Shown here: positions 61,201 through 64,000 of the stretch, piece by piece | Layout: every line of letters begins with the position of its first letter | Position numbering within the stretch: position 1 is the stretch's first letter | DNA from: an uncultured Ruminococcus sp. | GTDB lineage: Bacteria > Bacillota > Clostridia > Lachnospirales > Lachnospiraceae | NCBI GenBank assembly: GCA_904377845.1 | Contig: CAJFGR010000019.1 | Coordinates: 1-64,000 of the forward strand | Direction: 5' to 3' | DNA length: 64,000 nt | Position numbers and translations under genes: made by a program | Notes under the pieces: generated by a model | The model's database searches: none | The model's input: only the letters and a program-made list of their open reading frames with translations | What the model was told of the DNA's origin: nothing

Positions 61201-64000
61201 AAGGCGCTGACAGAAGAACGCATGAAAGATGAGGAAGAGCTGAAACGCTATCTGTACTCATACAATTATTATGATAAATGGTATCACATCGATTACGATG
61301 GCGTAGTATTGAGCGATCTGATGTTTTTCGGAAAGGAAGTACTGTCGGAGGATATCAATGCTTCTGAGCTTACAGAGCAGCTTCTCAATGCTTCATCGGA
61401 CTGGAGGGCAACGAAACAGACGGTAACATTTTATAACAATGTACTGAAAAATATCACCGGAAAAGATTTTATGGAATTTCTGGGAGGCTTCTCAAAAAGC
61501 ATTGCCGGTTATGAGGATGCAAATGCATGGTTTGCGGATACATTCGGCGGTATCTTAGTAGAGCAGAATGCGGCCGGCGATGAGGGCAGGATCCGATATC
61601 GGATCTGGGACAATCTGAAAGGTCTGCCCGAAAGCAGAAAAAATATTGTTCTGCCTGTCCTGACCGCCCCGCAGGAGGATATGTATCTGATCTCGGTGCC
61701 TTCTCAGATCGTGATTGGAAGTATGAACCGGTACGAGACGTATCTGAAGAAAGACGGGCAGGAGCGGGAGAGAGTCCGCGCCATCGCGGAGGAGTATGCC
61801 GGAAAGATGGGCATATTCTACGGAGTATCATCGCAGTGGATGAGTAATTCAGCGGAGCAGCTGAACAGTTTTGTAAATCTGCAGTTTGATACAAGACTTT
61901 CCTTCCCGGAGAGCCCGGCGGCAGCGGCAGGAGCACAGGAAAAAGGGGTGACTCGCGATCCGGTTATGAAATGGGTATATGAATCGGTCGATATGCTGAG
62001 CGCCCTGAACGGAAGCGCGGCGGTGGCGGACGGCACAATTGTGATCTGGATGTGGAGCCCGGCTCTCGGGACGGATGATTATACGTTCTTTACGTTCAGT
62101 CATGAAACGGCTCACAATCAGGACGGAAAATATTTTTACGGCGGAGCCGGAAGAAGAATCGGAACCGGCGGCGAAGCACATGCGGACGGAAATATCGCGC
62201 AGGAGATGCGGGATGGCATCATGGTGTTTAACATCTCTAAAAAGATGGATATAGGCACAGAGATGACCAATAATTTCAGCTATGAACGGATCAACTCCGC
62301 GGAGAAAGTCCACAGCTACTATAAGAAAATGTTTGAGACGGGATATGTGCTGGATTATCTGGCGGCCCAGGCATTCTTTGAGCTGACACCGCAGCAGCAG
62401 GCGGCGGTGGCTGTACAGGCGGAGCATACCGCAGGCGGAAATGCATCTATGAGCACAACCTATAAAAAGCTTACGGCGGAGGAGATCGGCGCCATGAACC
62501 TGAACAGCATGGAAGCATTGTGGGATCATAAGATCTCCATCCGGAACGCATTCTCTTATCCGGAAAAGGTAGGAACGGCTACAGACGGAAGTTATGGATT
62601 CGAGTCATTTTACACGATGAACTGGTACCAGTCGCACAATGACAGCGGCTCTCCGGACACCCATTCATTCAAGCGGCTGGGGCAGGAGATGCTTGCTCTT
62701 GCAGGTTATGAAAAGGGATATCAGGTATATATATCCGCACTCAGTGAAAATGATCTGGATGCACTGCGCAAGATTACCGGTGATCCGAATATCACATGGA
62801 GGGATTATAAATTGAACCGTTACCGCGATGTGGCGCAGAAGCTGGATCAGATCCCGTATTTTGATAAAGACGCGGTTATTGCGCAGTTTAAGGCAGCATT
62901 TGAGGCAGATACAGCGAATGGGAATACGAACCAGAGCTTTGAAACAAAACGGATGATCTACGGTATGGTCAAGCGTGTAACGGGAGACTTCAGCACCGGC
63001 GGTATTTATGAGAGCCCCGCGGTGATACCGGTCACATCCGCAGAAGAACTGATCCGGTATGCCGCACAGAATCCATATGGGTATTACAGGCTGGAACAGG
63101 ATATAGATTTTACGAATGCAGCAGCCTCCGGCGGAAGCTATATCCCGGGAAGGTTTATCGGTGTGGTGGACGGAAACGGTCACAGCCTGACCGGGATGAA
63201 ATATCCGCTGTTCGGGGATCTGCAGTATGCGCAGGTGACTGACCTGACGATTTCCGCTCCGTCTTATGCGGGGGATGCGCAGGCGCTCTTCGCGATGAAA
63301 ACAAAGAAAGTGACACTTGGAAATGTTAAAGTGGAGGGCGCGGATATGCCGCTCCCCCTTGTGAAGAACAAGACGGAAGGATACTACGAGTACGGCGATA
63401 TGAGCGTGACGGTGGACGACAGGAAAATCACCACAGTGGAGGAATTCCTTGCAATCGGTGATTCTGCCGAATCTCTGAAGAAACAGTACGTACTCGAGAC
63501 AGACCTTGATTTTGGCTCATCGGTGTCTTCTGATTTTGCTGTGACCGGAACATTTTCCGGGGAACTGGCAGGAAACGGTCATACCATATCCGGGCTTGAC
63601 GCAGTTCTTTTTGAAAGAATGGACGGGGCTTCTGTCTCGGACCTGACGATCAAAGGAACGAATCTTACTCAAAATACCCAGAAGGGAGCCCTTGCCAATG
63701 ATATCAGGAATTCGATAGTGGAAGACGTCAGGGTAAAAGACCTGACGATCCAAAACGATACCAATCAGGCGGGAGGGCTTGCCGGAACCATTTCAAACAG
63801 CGAGATCAGGCGGATCTCGGCGGAGAATCTTTCGATCAGATCCAATAATACCATAGGCGGCATTGCAGGCCAGTTTGACGGAAGGATCCTGGAGGACTGT
63901 ATCGTTACCGGCGCCATCGAGGGCACAAGCCGCCATCAGATGGGCGCCCGCATCGGTGGGATCACCGGATGGCAGGGCGGAGGGATCATAAGAAGAGTGG
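58255..64000 (+). CDS. Giant cohesin-like/dockerin/M26 (ZmpB-type) zinc metalloprotease, 3' end beyond window
   Basis: This frame is open from the ATG at 58255 (weak AAAGGA site upstream) to the window edge, at least 1915 codons. In order: signal peptide (about 1-25); cohesin-like domain (about 27-160, with KATIEYDPDIFEAV); acidic linker; a wall-signal-like SIQTGN near 222 followed by a hydrophobic helix (231-250) and RTRKKKQNK; a second hydrophobic segment (267-283) ending TEAAAEK like a signal-peptidase site; a type I dockerin with two calcium repeats, DVDGNGNIDYTDV (near 293) and DINDDGQLTVTDL (near 328); a Pro-rich linker; M26-N/GLUG-type repeats (about 480-720); and the zinc site HETAH (1283-1287) with Glu 1307 in GGEAH. 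GLUG repeats resume from about 1590. Topology puts both cohesin and dockerin outside. M26 proteases cut IgA1 or host glycoproteins; the substrate here is unknown. Confidence 0.85.
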   Translation, partial: MRKVRALLAAVLVCGLLLKGADVFGADIPKIQVSSGTTEAAPGEKITLTFSLAGYDDIQEGIYALKATIEYDPDIFEAVEEPDFETLSGWEQLQYNADNGQFAVINKSGSVKNEDAFRLTLTAKAQAEIKETTILLKGISVSEGKEDIFLKDTEFQMTVNSDEQPENGGGEGVLEDPDETPEDSDKETEIPEENSEETLDGADADREDSAELPSEQQSEEKQSIQTGNTDVGIIFFIMMLLVSLSILGGILITRTRKKKQNKNGPKLLAGLILCSVLAVSAGVRTEAAAEKGDVDGNGNIDYTDVELIQRHLIELQLLEQDAQEPADINDDGQLTVTDLALLVHRIENPPESENPSGPSEPEKPSDPEEEIQEAIELKDVTDTTLYYSGDGKTEEIDILDITKGLPKDPENYFAVIGMESLPDLYTGISEFRQEKSGTVSAVIDQADVIRYDADGNRIEEYAFPVAYRDKEGEHPLIKSAQELFDKMAADSKGTFELTEDLDASGISADAPAVAGTFTGELDGNGFRIRNLPTSLFGTLSGAHIHDLVIEDAAVTAQRSGILANFIQRQSIVENVFIVDSSVSNSVDEMGAFAGKLSDSTIRRSASVNVSLRGLVAVGGIVGRTEAGALIEDCYVTGKVQGTYDHPSLGARTGGITGWHGGGKISRCYTNAEIIAPAKKGNGGIIGGPNTGSPVIEYSLSMSTGAGYRIAGFDVLNGVKEVYEYSGSGSSTNVTEANGNNVKETDAVFDRTFYEDILGFDGKVWDLDGLALKKLPILSDSPVEDNSYGIPSYSEVKDHEDYQAERETAYANMAEIMPFADTALWVEYGNGLSASDALAVKKIKYVLPLDEQGAYVAGIHRESTDRAVKVRVVFEDDTRQEYSLTEAKLVGNIVASYGIEGQQFPYQFHNYAAAFNESVLSGLTALASAYDYNTEIAGITQEDESRLYTDYYNESVKGKLERVLADLFTSQERYPSYCAHPAVKALTEERMKDEEELKRYLYSYNYYDKWYHIDYDGVVLSDLMFFGKEVLSEDINASELTEQLLNASSDWRATKQTVTFYNNVLKNITGKDFMEFLGGFSKSIAGYEDANAWFADTFGGILVEQNAAGDEGRIRYRIWDNLKGLPESRKNIVLPVLTAPQEDMYLISVPSQIVIGSMNRYETYLKKDGQERERVRAIAEEYAGKMGIFYGVSSQWMSNSAEQLNSFVNLQFDTRLSFPESPAAAAGAQEKGVTRDPVMKWVYESVDMLSALNGSAAVADGTIVIWMWSPALGTDDYTFFTFSHETAHNQDGKYFYGGAGRRIGTGGEAHADGNIAQEMRDGIMVFNISKKMDIGTEMTNNFSYERINSAEKVHSYYKKMFETGYVLDYLAAQAFFELTPQQQAAVAVQAEHTAGGNASMSTTYKKLTAEEIGAMNLNSMEALWDHKISIRNAFSYPEKVGTATDGSYGFESFYTMNWYQSHNDSGSPDTHSFKRLGQEMLALAGYEKGYQVYISALSENDLDALRKITGDPNITWRDYKLNRYRDVAQKLDQIPYFDKDAVIAQFKAAFEADTANGNTNQSFETKRMIYGMVKRVTGDFSTGGIYESPAVIPVTSAEELIRYAAQNPYGYYRLEQDIDFTNAAASGGSYIPGRFIGVVDGNGHSLTGMKYPLFGDLQYAQVTDLTISAPSYAGDAQALFAMKTKKVTLGNVKVEGADMPLPLVKNKTEGYYEYGDMSVTVDDRKITTVEEFLAIGDSAESLKKQYVLETDLDFGSSVSSDFAVTGTFSGELAGNGHTISGLDAVLFERMDGASVSDLTIKGTNLTQNTQKGALANDIRNSIVEDVRVKDLTIQNDTNQAGGLAGTISNSEIRRISAENLSIRSNNTIGGIAGQFDGRILEDCIVTGAIEGTSRHQMGARIGGITGWQGGGIIRRV

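Overview
The window reads as a chromosomal segment of a Gram-positive, endospore-forming, anaerobic gut Clostridia, most likely a Lachnospiraceae. Support comes from a clostridial sigK without pro-sequence, CIRCE-controlled groESL, CodY, pyruvate formate-lyase with its activase, IreB/RuvX/DUF1292/Fur, DUF4317 and DUF5688 proteins, a sortase-anchored SpaA-type surface protein and an M26-type surface protease. Assignment to a genus is not possible from this sequence alone. No transposase, phage gene, rRNA or CRISPR array was found.

Layout. 1-5.8 kb: sigK (minus) facing away from comM-dprA-topA. 5.9-13.6 kb: codY, a small PilZ-like gene, groES-groEL, guaB, a cell-wall amidase, a chorismate mutase-shikimate kinase fusion, a YqeG phosphatase and a broken efp. 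13.7-18.4 kb: a DUF5688 gene translationally coupled to a large SpaA/VaFE surface protein, then tRNA-Arg(CCG). 18.4-22.2 kb (minus): a YtrA-type GntR regulator with an ABC-2 transporter, endonuclease IV, a remnant of an L,D-transpeptidase and an acetyltransferase. 22.3-28.9 kb: pflB-pflA separated by a 233-bp inverted-repeat element, DUF4317, GNAT and two hypotheticals. 29-39 kb: an efflux island with two heterodimeric ABC exporters, two MarR regulators and a damaged MFS pump. 39.3-47 kb: moaC-mogA-moaA-MOSC, GH25 lysozyme, prmA, rsmE, and a cysteine desulfurase with thiI. 47-54 kb: an HPr-like gene lacking its 5' end, mtaB, ireB-ruvX-DUF1292-fur, RNase J, and a TrmR-like methyltransferase with a U32 protein. 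54-57.6 kb (minus): a beta-glucoside PTS operon whose RAT/terminator switch is intact but whose genes are scrambled. 58.2 kb to the edge: a giant open frame that runs off the window, encoding a cohesin-like domain, two hydrophobic segments, a dockerin and an M26 zinc protease with GLUG-type repeats.

Two themes stand out. First, the giant reading frame at 58255-64000 carries both a cohesin-like and a dockerin module plus the protease in one uninterrupted frame. It may be a self-docking surface protease or a fusion of two neighbouring genes. Second, at least seven genes carry deletion-like lesions (efp, HPr, the MFS pump, L,D-transpeptidase, EII-bgl, GH1 and licT). Some are in frame and two create chimeric frames. 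This is either genuine decay and recombination or a systematic assembly fault, and the fusion in the giant frame should be judged in that light.

Regulatory logic visible in the sequence includes CIRCE at groES, a CodY-like box before codY and another over the pflB start, a Fur-like box before the pflB promoter, MarR-type palindromes at three efflux promoters (two share TTAGTT/AACTAA half-sites), and a GntR operator next to its own promoter.
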